Positions 1 through 7,112 of a stretch of 10,029 nt of DNA are shown one piece after another. This DNA is from an uncultured Bacilli bacterium (GTDB lineage Bacteria; Bacillota_I; Bacilli_A; RF39; UBA660): positions 1 to 10,029 of the forward strand of contig CAKPER010000039.1 of the NCBI GenBank assembly GCA_934149245.1, read 5' to 3'. The position numbers were made by a program, and so were the translations under genes. Position 1 is the stretch's first letter. Every line of letters starts with the position of its first letter. The notes beneath the pieces are model-generated. The model did no database searches and was not told the DNA's origin. It saw only the letters and a program-made list of their open reading frames with translations.

Positions 1-55
1 AATATTTTGGATTATCTATATCTTGATTTAAATATTTATTTAGTTCATCTATCAT
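1..55 (-). CDS. 5' end of an unknown gene, cut by the window edge
   Basis: Only the first 18 codons are in the window, reading MIDELNKYLNQDIDNPKY, a short hydrophilic stretch from which no family can be named. The frame is open to the edge. I chose the ATG at 55 because the complementary strand carries AAGGATGG eight bases upstream of it. The other in-frame ATG, at 67, sits directly against the AAAAAAGG run with no spacing for ribosome binding. The gene is divergent from gerAA, with about 345 bases between the two starts. It could be a spurious short frame, but the well-placed ribosome binding site makes a real gene more likely. Confidence 0.5.
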   Translation of the reverse strand, partial: MIDELNKYLNQDIDNPKY

Positions 56-94
56 ATTATTATCCATCCTTTTTTATTCATATTCCGTTATCTC

Positions 95-153
95 TACAAA
101 TATATTGTATAATTAGCTACTTTCTATATTTATTCCAAATTTAACAATATTGT
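95..153. repeat. Two small inverted repeats with TACAA/ACAA...TTGT arms
   Basis: TACAA-N5-TTGTA lies at 95-109 and the perfect palindrome ACAATATTGT at 144-153, with similar half-sites and centres about 46 bases apart. Both lie between the left-edge gene and gerAA, so they could be operator half-sites for one regulator. In AT-rich DNA short palindromes of this kind are also expected by chance. Confidence 0.25.
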
Positions 154-210
154 AATAACGAAATACAAAAAAATTTTTCTTAATTCATTTTCCCTACTTT
201 TCCCAACAAA

Positions 211-219
211 ATTATAACA
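211..219 (-). promoter_or_regulatory. Possible extended -10 promoter toward the left-edge gene
   Basis: The minus strand reads TGTTATAAT here, a match to the extended -10 form TGnTATAAT. No good -35 box lies at the usual distance. It would give a leader of about 150 bases before the ATG at 55. Such matches arise by chance in sequence this rich in A and T, so this is weak. Confidence 0.22.
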
Positions 220-388
220 TAAATTAAATTTTTTTCATACACCAACGTTTTAACACATTTTAAAAAATCAAAAAACATTTAAATAATTATCAAAAAATAA
301 TTTCAAAATTAAACTACCTTCTAAAACCAAATTATCTATATTCAAAACTAATTGTGATAATTTCTTATTTTTTTGCAATACTAACTAT

Positions 389-395
389 AGGTGAT
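389..395 (+). promoter_or_regulatory. Ribosome binding site of gerAA
   Basis: AGGTGAT matches the 3' part of the ideal AGGAGGTGATC site and ends five bases before the ATG at 401. This supports that ATG as the start of gerAA. Confidence 0.75.
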
Positions 396-400
396 TAATA

Positions 401-1840
401 ATGGATATAGATAAAATAATAGAAAAATTAAAAAAAGATACCAATAACGCTAGTGATATAACATATAGAGAAAAAAAAGTTTGGAAAAAAAGAACCGAAA
501 TTATATATATAGAATCATTAACTAATTCTAATAAAATAAGTGACTTTATTATAAGAAGTCTTGATAAAATAGATAAATATATTACTAAAAAAAATTTATA
601 CACTACTATTATTAATGACATAGAAAACTTTAAATATACAGAAATCACATCATATAAAGATATAAGTTATTATTTAAATTATGGATTTACTATCATTTTA
701 ATCGAAGGTGAAGATAAAGCTATAGCATTAGAGACTAAAGGCGAACTAAATCGTTCTATTCAAACCTCTCAAACAGAGAACACCCTAAGAGGTTCTATGG
801 ATTCTTTTGTAGAAAATATGCAAACAAATCTAGGCTTAATTAGAAGAAGAATAAAAGATAATAATCTCTGGATAAATTCTCACGAATTAGGTAGATATAC
901 TAAAACTAAAGTAAATATTATCTATATAAAATCCATTTGTAAACAAGAATATATAGATGAAGTAGAAAAATATCTAAAAAAAATAGATATAGACGGTATA
1001 ACTAGTTCAGGAACAATAAAAAATTTAATTGAACAAGAAAACAAAAGTACCTTTCCTACTGTAATATCAACAGAACGCCCCGATCGTGTATCTCAAGCAC
1101 TATTATCCGGTAAAATAGTCATAATGATCGATACTTCTCCCTTTGCACTTATAATTCCTGTATGCATTAATGATTTCTTTCTAGCAACAGACGACACCTA
1201 CAGCAAAAGTATAAACATTTCTCTAACCAGAATTTTAAGATATACAGCCTTTTTCATAACTCTCCTAACACCAGCAGTATATATAGCCATAACAACCTAT
1301 AACCAAGAAATGCTACCAACCCAGCTTTTAATTAGCTTTGCTGCCCAAAGATCAACCGTACCATTCCCTGCCTTTATAGAAGCAATAATCATGTTAGCAT
1401 CATTCGAAATATTAAGAGAATGTAATTTAAGACTACCAACTTCCACAACTAGTGCTCTCTCCATCGTTGGAGCTCTAATTCTAGGAGAAGCAGCTGTTAA
1501 TGCTGGTATCGTCTCCCCTATTATGATAATTGTAATAGCCATAACAGCAGTATCAGCCCTCCTATTCTCGGAACCAGAAATAATTAACGGAATTAGATGG
1601 TATAGATTAGTATTTATGTTAGGAGCAAATTTCTTAGGAGTATTTGGTGTAGTAAACATTTTTATCTATTTCATCACCAAACTTGCCTCTTTAGAATCAT
1701 TTGGTCTTCCTTATCTCTATCCTCTAGCTCCCTTAAACAAATCTGGACTTAAAAATAGTTTTATAAAATTTCCAACCAAAGATTTAAAAAAGCGTGAAAA
1801 CCTACTATCAAAAAACAGAATAAAGTTAAAAAGGATGTGA
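401..1840 (+). CDS. gerAA: Spore germination receptor subunit A (GerAA/GerKA/GerBA family)
   Basis: 479 residues, the usual size for this family. GerA-type A subunits sit in the inner spore membrane with B and C subunits, sense nutrient germinants, and trigger ion release. Residues 1-275 form the hydrophilic N-terminal region. It contains RGSMDSFVENMQTNLGLIRR starting at 130 (the family's RGPxxGFxExxxTNxxLIRRR motif), TERPD at 224-228 and DTSPFALIIP from 244. From about 282 a membrane region begins. It includes VPFPAFIEA at 320-328, FEILRECNLRLP from 335, SIVGALILGEAAVNAGIVSP at 354-373 and GLPYLYPLAP at 435-444. The PxxE element usually found before RG is not kept (TSQTE here). It is the first gene of an A-C-B operon, and its TGA lies four bases before gerAC. 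The germinant cannot be predicted. Family assignment is secure. Confidence 0.95.
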   Translation: MDIDKIIEKLKKDTNNASDITYREKKVWKKRTEIIYIESLTNSNKISDFIIRSLDKIDKYITKKNLYTTIINDIENFKYTEITSYKDISYYLNYGFTIILIEGEDKAIALETKGELNRSIQTSQTENTLRGSMDSFVENMQTNLGLIRRRIKDNNLWINSHELGRYTKTKVNIIYIKSICKQEYIDEVEKYLKKIDIDGITSSGTIKNLIEQENKSTFPTVISTERPDRVSQALLSGKIVIMIDTSPFALIIPVCINDFFLATDDTYSKSINISLTRILRYTAFFITLLTPAVYIAITTYNQEMLPTQLLISFAAQRSTVPFPAFIEAIIMLASFEILRECNLRLPTSTTSALSIVGALILGEAAVNAGIVSPIMIIVIAITAVSALLFSEPEIINGIRWYRLVFMLGANFLGVFGVVNIFIYFITKLASLESFGLPYLYPLAPLNKSGLKNSFIKFPTKDLKKRENLLSKNRIKLKRM

Positions 1841-1844
1841 ACTA

Positions 1845-3011
1845 ATGAAAAAACTACTTCTTATATTAATAACCCTAACTTTTCTAACTGGTTGTTATAA
1901 TTATCGTGAATTAAACGATCTTGCAATAGTAACTGCCGTTAGTATAAGCCAAGAAAAAGATAACTACAATATAGCTGTCCAAGTAGTAAATCCTAAAAAA
2001 GATCAAGACACATCAAGCAGTAATGAACCTGATTTTATAGTATATAAAAGTAAAGGCGAAACTCTACAAGCAGCCTTTGAAAGTCTTGTTAAAGAATCCC
2101 CTAAAAGAATGTATAAAACCCAGATGCAAATACTAATAATAGATGAAAAAATGGCCAAAAACAATATTAAAGAAGTCTTCGAATACTTAGCAAGAGATCC
2201 CGAAATTAGAAATGAATTTAATGTTTTAATTGGAAAAAGTGATAACATATTAGAAACCCTAACTCCACTAAATAATCTCTCAAGTCAAAATATCTTAGAT
2301 TCTCTAAAAGCTAGTAGTAAATATCTAGGCAATACTAATTTATTAACTTTTAACGAACTATTATCTGACTATCAAAACGAAAAAACCGAAATGGCAATAC
2401 CTGTAATCAAACTAACAAGTCAAAAGAATAAAGATGATAAAAATACTGAAAAGATTTTAGAAAAAACTACTACTACTCCTGCTATTGTATTAGATAACAT
2501 AAGTATTTTTAAAGATAATAAACTAATTGGCTATCTTTCAACAAAAGAAACAGTATCATATAACTTTATCAATAACAACATAACTTTAACAAACATAAAA
2601 AAAGATTATCCAAATAACAAATATATTGCCTATAAAATCTTAAAATCTAAATCAAAATTAGAAGTAACACCAAAAAAGCATACTATAACTCTTACAATAA
2701 AAGGTAACGCCGAAATAAACGAAGCTACCTATAATATAGATCTAAGTAAAGAAAAAAATATTAAAAAATTAGAAAAATCATTAAACAAAAGATTAGAAAA
2801 GATGATTACATCTTCTTTTAATAGTACCAGAAAAAAATACAATTCTGACATATATGGTTTTGAAGATTTATACTATAAAAAAGATCCTAAATACTATAAC
2901 AAAATAAAAAAAGATTGGGATTCCAAAGAATTCCAAAAAATAAAATTAAAAGTAAAATCAAACATAAAAATAGTAGAACAAGGAAATATTTTAGGAAAAA
3001 TAAAAGGTTAA
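1845..3011 (+). CDS. gerAC: Spore germination receptor subunit C, lipoprotein (GerAC family)
   Basis: 388 residues. The N-terminus is a lipoprotein signal: a Lys-Lys start, a hydrophobic core and a lipobox LTGC with the lipidated cysteine at 17. The family's post-lipobox pattern follows as CYNYRELNDLAIVTAVSIS. Around residues 80-130 lies the conserved N-domain block with KRMYKTQMQILIIDEKMAK and EYLARDPEIRNEFNVLIG. The C-terminal domain ends with the typical DIYGFEDLYYKKDP and KKDWDSKEF elements and a final beta-rich stretch. Its role is the outer-face lipoprotein subunit of the germinant receptor; it would be lipidated by Lgt. The ribosome binding site AAGGATGTGA (1831-1840) overlaps the gerAA stop, so translation is probably coupled. 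The middle is very lysine- and asparagine-rich, as expected from the base composition. Confidence 0.95.
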   Translation: MKKLLLILITLTFLTGCYNYRELNDLAIVTAVSISQEKDNYNIAVQVVNPKKDQDTSSSNEPDFIVYKSKGETLQAAFESLVKESPKRMYKTQMQILIIDEKMAKNNIKEVFEYLARDPEIRNEFNVLIGKSDNILETLTPLNNLSSQNILDSLKASSKYLGNTNLLTFNELLSDYQNEKTEMAIPVIKLTSQKNKDDKNTEKILEKTTTTPAIVLDNISIFKDNKLIGYLSTKETVSYNFINNNITLTNIKKDYPNNKYIAYKILKSKSKLEVTPKKHTITLTIKGNAEINEATYNIDLSKEKNIKKLEKSLNKRLEKMITSSFNSTRKKYNSDIYGFEDLYYKKDPKYYNKIKKDWDSKEFQKIKLKVKSNIKIVEQGNILGKIKG

Positions 3012-3022
3012 GAGAGGCGATA

Positions 3023-4126
3023 ATGATGAATAATAAAAAGATAAGTAGTTTGGAATTTTCAATTTTAATGATATTTCCTATTTTATCTTTATTTAGTGGT
3101 ATAGGTTTATCTAATATTCTAAAAGCAGCAAAAATTGATGCTTATTTATCAATTGTTTTGACTACTATATTAGGCTTTCTAATATTAATAATATTAAAAT
3201 ATATATTAGATTACGAAGAAGAGTTAACACTTCCAGAAAAAAACATAAAACTTTTTGGTAAGCCTCTAGGATTTATAATTAATATATTAATCGATATTGT
3301 TTTATTATTTGCAGCTATTGCTTTAACATACAACATAAATAATTTTATAGTATCACAATTTCTAACTGAAACACCTATTTTCATAATACTAACATTCTTA
3401 GGATTAACAGCTCTATACAGTATAAGTAAAGGTATAGAAACAATAGCCAGAACCAGCATCATATTTTTTATAATTATAACCGTCTTAACAATTATTAGTA
3501 CTGCAGGTACAATTCCCTATTTTGAATTAAGCAACTTAAAGCCATTTTTAGAAAAAGGAATTAATCCTTCCATAAAGGCAGCTTCCTCTATATTCATAAT
3601 AAATATACTTCCCATAATAGGTGTATTAATAATTCCTAAAAAAGATATTGTTAACAAACAAGATCTCTTAAAAAAAATGATAATATTTTACTTAATCGCT
3701 ATGACATTTCTCTTTTCAGCAACCATTCTTACTATAGGCTGTTTAGGAATTAATTTAATCAAAATATTTCCTCACCCAGAATATATGGTTCTAGAAAAAA
3801 TATCTTTCTTAGGTTTTATTGACAGAATAGAAAATGTAATATACGTTAAATGGCTTTTAAATGATTTTATTTGTTTTGAAATAATAGTTTATTACATATC
3901 CAATAGTATAAAAAAACAAGATAAGCAAAAATTAATGCCATTTATAATTATTATTATAATAAATATCTTATCTCAACTTTTATTTAAAGATAATACAGAA
4001 TTTGAATATTTTATCTATAACATATATCCCCTCATCAATCTAACACTATTTATCCTTTTAATCTTAATAACTTTTATGATTTTTATCAAAAAGAAAAGAA
4101 GAAGTCCATTAGAACCTCTATCTTGA
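3023..4126 (+). CDS. gerAB: Spore germination receptor subunit B, membrane transporter-like (GerAB family)
   Basis: 367 residues from the ATG at 3023, the normal family length (about 365). The whole protein is a chain of roughly ten hydrophobic helices of the APC/GerAB fold, which binds the germinant in the inner spore membrane. The family pattern is visible in the first helix pair (ISSLEFSILMIF, then LSNILKAAKIDAYLS), in YSISKGIETIARTS, and in the outer loop ELSNLKPFLEKGINPSIKAA. The frame stays open 36 codons upstream into gerAC, but AGAGGCGAT at 3013-3021 is a ribosome binding site placed for the ATG at 3023 or the adjacent ATG at 3026. The gap to gerAC is 11 bases. The 3' end overlaps the stop of the convergent M23 gene by nine bases, with no terminator between them. 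Confidence 0.93.
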   Translation: MMNNKKISSLEFSILMIFPILSLFSGIGLSNILKAAKIDAYLSIVLTTILGFLILIILKYILDYEEELTLPEKNIKLFGKPLGFIINILIDIVLLFAAIALTYNINNFIVSQFLTETPIFIILTFLGLTALYSISKGIETIARTSIIFFIIITVLTIISTAGTIPYFELSNLKPFLEKGINPSIKAASSIFIINILPIIGVLIIPKKDIVNKQDLLKKMIIFYLIAMTFLFSATILTIGCLGINLIKIFPHPEYMVLEKISFLGFIDRIENVIYVKWLLNDFICFEIIVYYISNSIKKQDKQKLMPFIIIIIINILSQLLFKDNTEFEYFIYNIYPLINLTLFILLILITFMIFIKKKRRSPLEPLS

Positions 4127-5290
4127 TACTCTAACACCATTAGCTGCTCCAGACAAAAATGCTAATTGTCTAGGATTAAATGCATTAGAATTAAAACCGC
4201 TAACCGAATTTCCATTAGAAACACCAAAATGCAAGTGTGCTCCTGTTGTACATCTATCATAGCTTTGAGTACCACCACTAGTTGCAATAACCGTATTAGG
4301 TCCAACCTGCTGACCAGCACTTACTAAAGCTTTGGTTAAATGCATATAAACTGTTGTATATAACTTACCACCAACATTATGATATATATACACTTTTATA
4401 CCACCACAAGATAATGAAGAACCAGAAGTAACAACATATGCAACTTGTCCCTCAGCAGCAGCATATACTGGTGTTCCAACTGCAACACCTAAATCTATTC
4501 CTCTATGAGAGGTACCACCACAACCAATACAATCTGTTCTAACAACTTGAAACTGACTATTAACAGTAGCACTCATAACAGGTAATGTCCAACCACCAGC
4601 TACAGCTAAATTCTTTTTAGCAAAACTATTAACATCCTCACTCTTAGAACATCCCATCTTCTCATAACGATCAATATCTCTCTTCAAAGACTTTATATCA
4701 TCTGCAATAGATGTTCCTTCCTCAGTAAGTTGTGTCATATTAGCATTCAAAGTAGCTAACTTAGTACTTTGCTCTTGCTTTTGTGAAGCTAATTTTTCTT
4801 GCTTAGCTGCTAGATCAGCCTTTTTTGTGTTTAATTCTTTTATTAAATTATTAAGCTCATCCATTAGCTTATTATTAGCATCACTCATTTGACTAACAAC
4901 AGCATATCTATATATAAAATCTGTATAATTATCTGCCTGAAAAACATATTCCAACATACTATTTCCTTGCCCGTTACTAAGTTGTAAATATAGAAGCATC
5001 TGATTAGATTCTTCTTTTTTTTGTTTTATCTTAGCTTCACTATCTGTTATATCTTTATTAGCTTTACTAATTTCACTCTCAGTATTGCTAATAGAAGCAT
5101 TAATACTATTTATCTCAGCTTGCAAATTAGCCATCTGAGAAGAAGTTAACTTCTTGCCACTATTAACTTTAGATTGTTGTTTTTCCAATTCAGCAAGCTT
5201 ACTATACATTTCTTGCAAAGTTTGAGCATTTATTTGACTAAATGGCACTATAAATAATAACACTACTAAAATTTTTAATATTCTCTTCAC
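4118..5290 (-). CDS. Secreted coiled-coil M23 peptidoglycan endopeptidase (PcsB/CwlO/EnvC-type)
   Basis: 390 residues from the GTG at 5290. Residues 1-22 form a signal peptide with a basic start, a hydrophobic core and a likely AQ cleavage site. Residues about 25-210 are a long coiled coil of the PcsB/CwlO kind, broken by the typical MLEYVFQADNYTDFIYR segment near 112. An M23 (LytM) domain follows. Its zinc ligands H262, D266 (HRGID) and H354, and the catalytic-type H317 (YMHL) and H352 (HLH), are all present, so it should be active on peptide cross-links. In relatives such enzymes are switched by FtsEX at the division site; no ftsEX is in this window. The domain region carries cysteines at 214, 254, 257, 295 and 347, odd for a Bacillota wall enzyme. 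A longer frame starting with ATG at 5317 is rejected because that ATG lies inside the promoter. Confidence 0.88.
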   Translation of the reverse strand: MKRILKILVVLLFIVPFSQINAQTLQEMYSKLAELEKQQSKVNSGKKLTSSQMANLQAEINSINASISNTESEISKANKDITDSEAKIKQKKEESNQMLLYLQLSNGQGNSMLEYVFQADNYTDFIYRYAVVSQMSDANNKLMDELNNLIKELNTKKADLAAKQEKLASQKQEQSTKLATLNANMTQLTEEGTSIADDIKSLKRDIDRYEKMGCSKSEDVNSFAKKNLAVAGGWTLPVMSATVNSQFQVVRTDCIGCGGTSHRGIDLGVAVGTPVYAAAEGQVAYVVTSGSSLSCGGIKVYIYHNVGGKLYTTVYMHLTKALVSAGQQVGPNTVIATSGGTQSYDRCTTGAHLHFGVSNGNSVSGFNSNAFNPRQLAFLSGAANGVRVSR

Positions 5291-5293
5291 TCT

Positions 5294-5300
5294 ATCACCT
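5294..5300 (-). promoter_or_regulatory. Ribosome binding site that fixes the GTG start of the M23 gene
   Basis: AGGTGAT is followed by three bases and then GTG at 5290. This is the same AGGTGAT site used by gerAA and gives normal spacing from the (virtual) AGGAGG core. Confidence 0.7.
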
Positions 5301-5308
5301 ACACTACA

Positions 5309-5337
5309 AGTATACATTATTAAAATATTTTAGTCAA
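5309..5337 (-). promoter_or_regulatory. Sigma-A promoter of the M23 gene
   Basis: On the minus strand TTGACT (5337-5332), a 17-base spacer and TATACT (5314-5309) form a near-consensus promoter. Transcription should begin near 5302, only two or three bases before the ribosome binding site AGGTGAT at 5300-5294. It lies in the 61-base gap after ruvB, so the M23 gene can be read on its own. I see no terminator after ruvB, so read-through is also possible. Confidence 0.7.
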
Positions 5338-5351
5338 TTTCTTTTAAAAAA

Positions 5352-6356
5352 TTAGTCGTTTTTTTTCATCTTTTGTACACCTAAATGTTTATAAGCCATA
5401 TCTGTAACCATTCTTCCCCTAGCCGTTCTTTTTAACAAACCAGTCTGTAATAAATAAGGTTCATAAACATCTTCAATCGTTGATGCTTCTTCACCAATCG
5501 AAGCTGCCAACGCTTCTAAACCAACTGGTCCCCCATTAAACCTCTCTATAATAGCCATAAGTAAATAATAATCTGTATCATCAAGCCCAACACCATCTAC
5601 TTTTAATTTTTTCAAAGAAGATTTCATAATATCCAAATTTATATCATCACTACCATCAACCAAAGCAAAATCTCTAACTCTTTTAAAAAGTCTATTACAA
5701 ATTCTAGGAGTTCCTCTACTCCTTTTAGCAAGTTCCATAGCAGCATCATCTAATATAGGCATTCCAAGAACTCTACTAGTTCTCTTAATAATCTTAAAAA
5801 GTTCATCATCAGAATAATAATTTAATTTAGAAATAATACCAAATCTATCTCTAAGAGGGCCAGATAAATCCCCTGCCCTAGTAGTAGCACCTATTAATGT
5901 AAATTTAGGTAAATTAATCCTAATATTTCTACTAGAGCCCTCACTACCTACTACAATATCCAAACAAAAATCTTCCATCGCAGGATACAAAATTTCTTCT
6001 ATAAATTTAGGAATTCTATGTATTTCATCAATAAATAATACATCTCCCTCTTCTAAGGTAGAAAGAATAGCTGCTAAATCCCCACTTTTCTCAATAGAAG
6101 GTCCACTAGCAGTCTTAATATTACTCCCAAGTTCATTAGCAATTATATAAGCAAGTGTTGTCTTACCTAATCCAGGAGGTCCATACAAAAGCACATGATC
6201 TAAAGCATCTTGTCTGATTAAAGCACTCTTTATAAAAATCTTTATATTCTCTTTTATATCACTTTGTCCAACATATTCATCTAAACTCTGTGGTCTAATA
6301 TTAATTTCATCTCTATCTTCTCTTAAAGTATTTGCTGTTATTATTCTCTCATCCAC
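5352..6356 (-). CDS. ruvB: Holliday junction branch migration ATPase RuvB
   Basis: 334 residues from the GTG at 6356, the same length as B. subtilis RuvB and beginning with the same MDER. RuvB is the hexameric AAA+ motor that drives branch migration with RuvA. Visible elements are Walker A GPPGLGKT (59-66), Walker B LFIDEIHR (107-114), sensor 1 GATTRAG (156-162), the arginine-finger region PLRDRFG (167-173), sensor 2 RSRGTPR (212-218), and the winged-helix end with FNGGPVGLEALAASIGEE and EDVYEPYLLQTGLLKRT. Between sensor 1 and PLRDRFG it reads AGDLSG where most bacteria have AGLLTS or similar. The longest frame starts at the ATG at 6371. That ATG would be almost leaderless and unlike the family, whereas GGAG at 6369-6366 serves the GTG. 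No ruvA is adjacent; the gene stands alone behind its own promoter. Confidence 0.96.
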   Translation of the reverse strand: MDERIITANTLREDRDEINIRPQSLDEYVGQSDIKENIKIFIKSALIRQDALDHVLLYGPPGLGKTTLAYIIANELGSNIKTASGPSIEKSGDLAAILSTLEEGDVLFIDEIHRIPKFIEEILYPAMEDFCLDIVVGSEGSSRNIRINLPKFTLIGATTRAGDLSGPLRDRFGIISKLNYYSDDELFKIIKRTSRVLGMPILDDAAMELAKRSRGTPRICNRLFKRVRDFALVDGSDDINLDIMKSSLKKLKVDGVGLDDTDYYLLMAIIERFNGGPVGLEALAASIGEEASTIEDVYEPYLLQTGLLKRTARGRMVTDMAYKHLGVQKMKKND

Positions 6357-6379
6357 ATTACCACTCTCCATGTATTTAA

Positions 6380-6408
6380 ATTATAACAATTATTTTTTTC
6401 CTAGTCAA
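6380..6408 (-). promoter_or_regulatory. Sigma-A promoter of ruvB
   Basis: TTGACT (6408-6403), a 17-base spacer and a perfect TATAAT (6385-6380) on the minus strand. The start of transcription should fall at about 6375-6373, just before the ATG at 6371. The leader to the GTG at 6356 is then under 20 bases and contains GGAG. AGTATTGAC around the -35 box also occurs at the promoter of the 140-residue gene. Confidence 0.75.
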
Positions 6409-6416
6409 TACTTTTG

Positions 6417-6430
6417 CAAACATTTGTTTG
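6417..6430 (-). promoter_or_regulatory. Probable LexA/DinR SOS operator upstream of ruvB
   Basis: The minus strand reads CAAACAAATGTTTG, an inverted repeat with six-base arms. Against the known B. subtilis LexA (DinR) consensus CGAAC-RNRY-GTTYG it differs only at the second base (A for G). It lies eight bases upstream of the ruvB -35 box. The ruv genes of B. subtilis are LexA-controlled, which fits. LexA itself is not in the window, so the call rests on the match and the location. Confidence 0.55.
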
Positions 6431-6480
6431 TATTTAATGGTTGATGTCCAATTTTTCTAATAATTCTAATAAACAGCCAT

Positions 6481-6508
6481 AAAAAAACATTTCAAAATCA
6501 AGAAATGT
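6481..6508 (-). terminator. Rho-independent terminator of frr
   Basis: On the minus strand ACATTTC, an eight-base loop and GAAATGT form a hairpin followed by a run of six or seven T. It starts 18 bases after the frr stop and ends frr before the ruvB promoter. The stem is AT-rich, as expected here. Confidence 0.6.
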
Positions 6509-6525
6509 AATTTTACTAATAAAAT

Positions 6526-7074
6526 TTATATTGTCATTAACTCTTTTTCTTTTTCTTTTAATTTTTCTTCAATAATCTTATTATATTTATTTATTAACTC
6601 TTGTACATCTTCATTACCACTTTTTTCTACATCTTCAGGCAATTTTCTCTTCTTCATATCACTATTAGCATCTTGTCTTATATTTCTAAGAGCAATCTTT
6701 CCATTCTCAGCAATCTTTTTAACATCCTTAACAAGTTCTTTTCTTCGATCTTCTGTCAAAGCTGGAATAACCAAGAAAATAACTTCACCATTATTGTTTG
6801 GTGTAATCCCAATATTAGCTTCAAATATAGCTTTCTCAATATCACCTAAAATACCCTTATCAAATGGCTTTATAGATAATTGCCTAGCCTCTGGAACAGA
6901 TATATTAGCAATTTGTTTTAAAGGAGTATCTACTCCATAATAAGAAACAGTAATACCATCTAACATAGCAGGATTAGCTCTCCCTGCTCTTATATTAGTA
7001 AATTGCTTTTCCAAAACACTAATAGTCTCTTCCATTCTCTCCTCACATTCAAGTATTATATCATCATAATCCAT
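6526..7074 (-). CDS. frr: Ribosome recycling factor (RRF)
   Basis: 182 residues from the ATG at 7074; the family is about 185. RRF splits post-termination ribosomes together with EF-G in the cytoplasm. Typical landmarks are ERMEETISVLEKQFTNIRAG (helix 1, with the conserved RAGRANPAML that follows), YYGVDTPLKQIANISVPEAR, the central IGITPNNNGEVI loop, the LTEDRRKELVKDVKK helix, and NIRQDANSDMKKR. The frame is open to a GTG at 7086, but AAGGAG (7091-7086) overlaps that GTG. It is better placed for the ATG at 7074, at 11 bases. In most Bacillota frr lies in the rpsB-tsf-pyrH-frr-uppS cluster. Here it stands alone between an HD-domain gene and ruvB, with its own promoter and terminator. Confidence 0.96.
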   Translation of the reverse strand: MDYDDIILECEERMEETISVLEKQFTNIRAGRANPAMLDGITVSYYGVDTPLKQIANISVPEARQLSIKPFDKGILGDIEKAIFEANIGITPNNNGEVIFLVIPALTEDRRKELVKDVKKIAENGKIALRNIRQDANSDMKKRKLPEDVEKSGNEDVQELINKYNKIIEEKLKEKEKELMTI

Positions 7075-7112
7075 GTAATTAATCACTCCTTCATAATTTA
7101 TAATACAATTCT

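Larger units (their letters stand above)
56..400. other. AT-rich divergent intergenic region before the gerA operon
   Basis: No gene is visible on either strand in these roughly 345 bases, which are extremely AT-rich. It must hold promoters for the left-edge gene and for gerAA. I see no convincing sigma-A promoter facing gerAA. GerA operons are normally read by the forespore factor sigma-G, whose boxes are too degenerate to call safely in DNA this AT-rich. Two small inverted repeats (TACAA-N5-TTGTA at 95-109 and ACAATATTGT at 144-153) and a possible minus-strand extended -10 box (211-219) are listed separately. Confidence 0.6.

Noticed and set aside
355..383. Sigma-G-like boxes TGATA-N17-AATACTA before gerAA
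   Set aside because: Each box has a mismatch at its first base. The implied start, near 390, would fall within the ribosome binding site, leaving no leader.
385..648. Hydrophobic minus-strand frame opposite gerAA
   Set aside because: It lies antisense to a well-supported GerAA frame and its Leu/Ile/Ser composition is what the reverse of Lys/Asn-rich coding gives. Similar antisense frames at 1297-1659, 2003-2248, 3211-3462 and 6601-6849 were left out for the same reason.
2915..3022. 36-codon N-terminal extension of GerAB reaching into gerAC
   Set aside because: The extension overlaps gerAC and is lysine-rich and unlike the family. A ribosome binding site at 3013-3021 serves the ATG at 3023.
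7075..7086. GTG start for frr at 7086
   Set aside because: The ribosome binding site AAGGAG overlaps this GTG. The ATG at 7074 has usable spacing and fits the family N-terminus.
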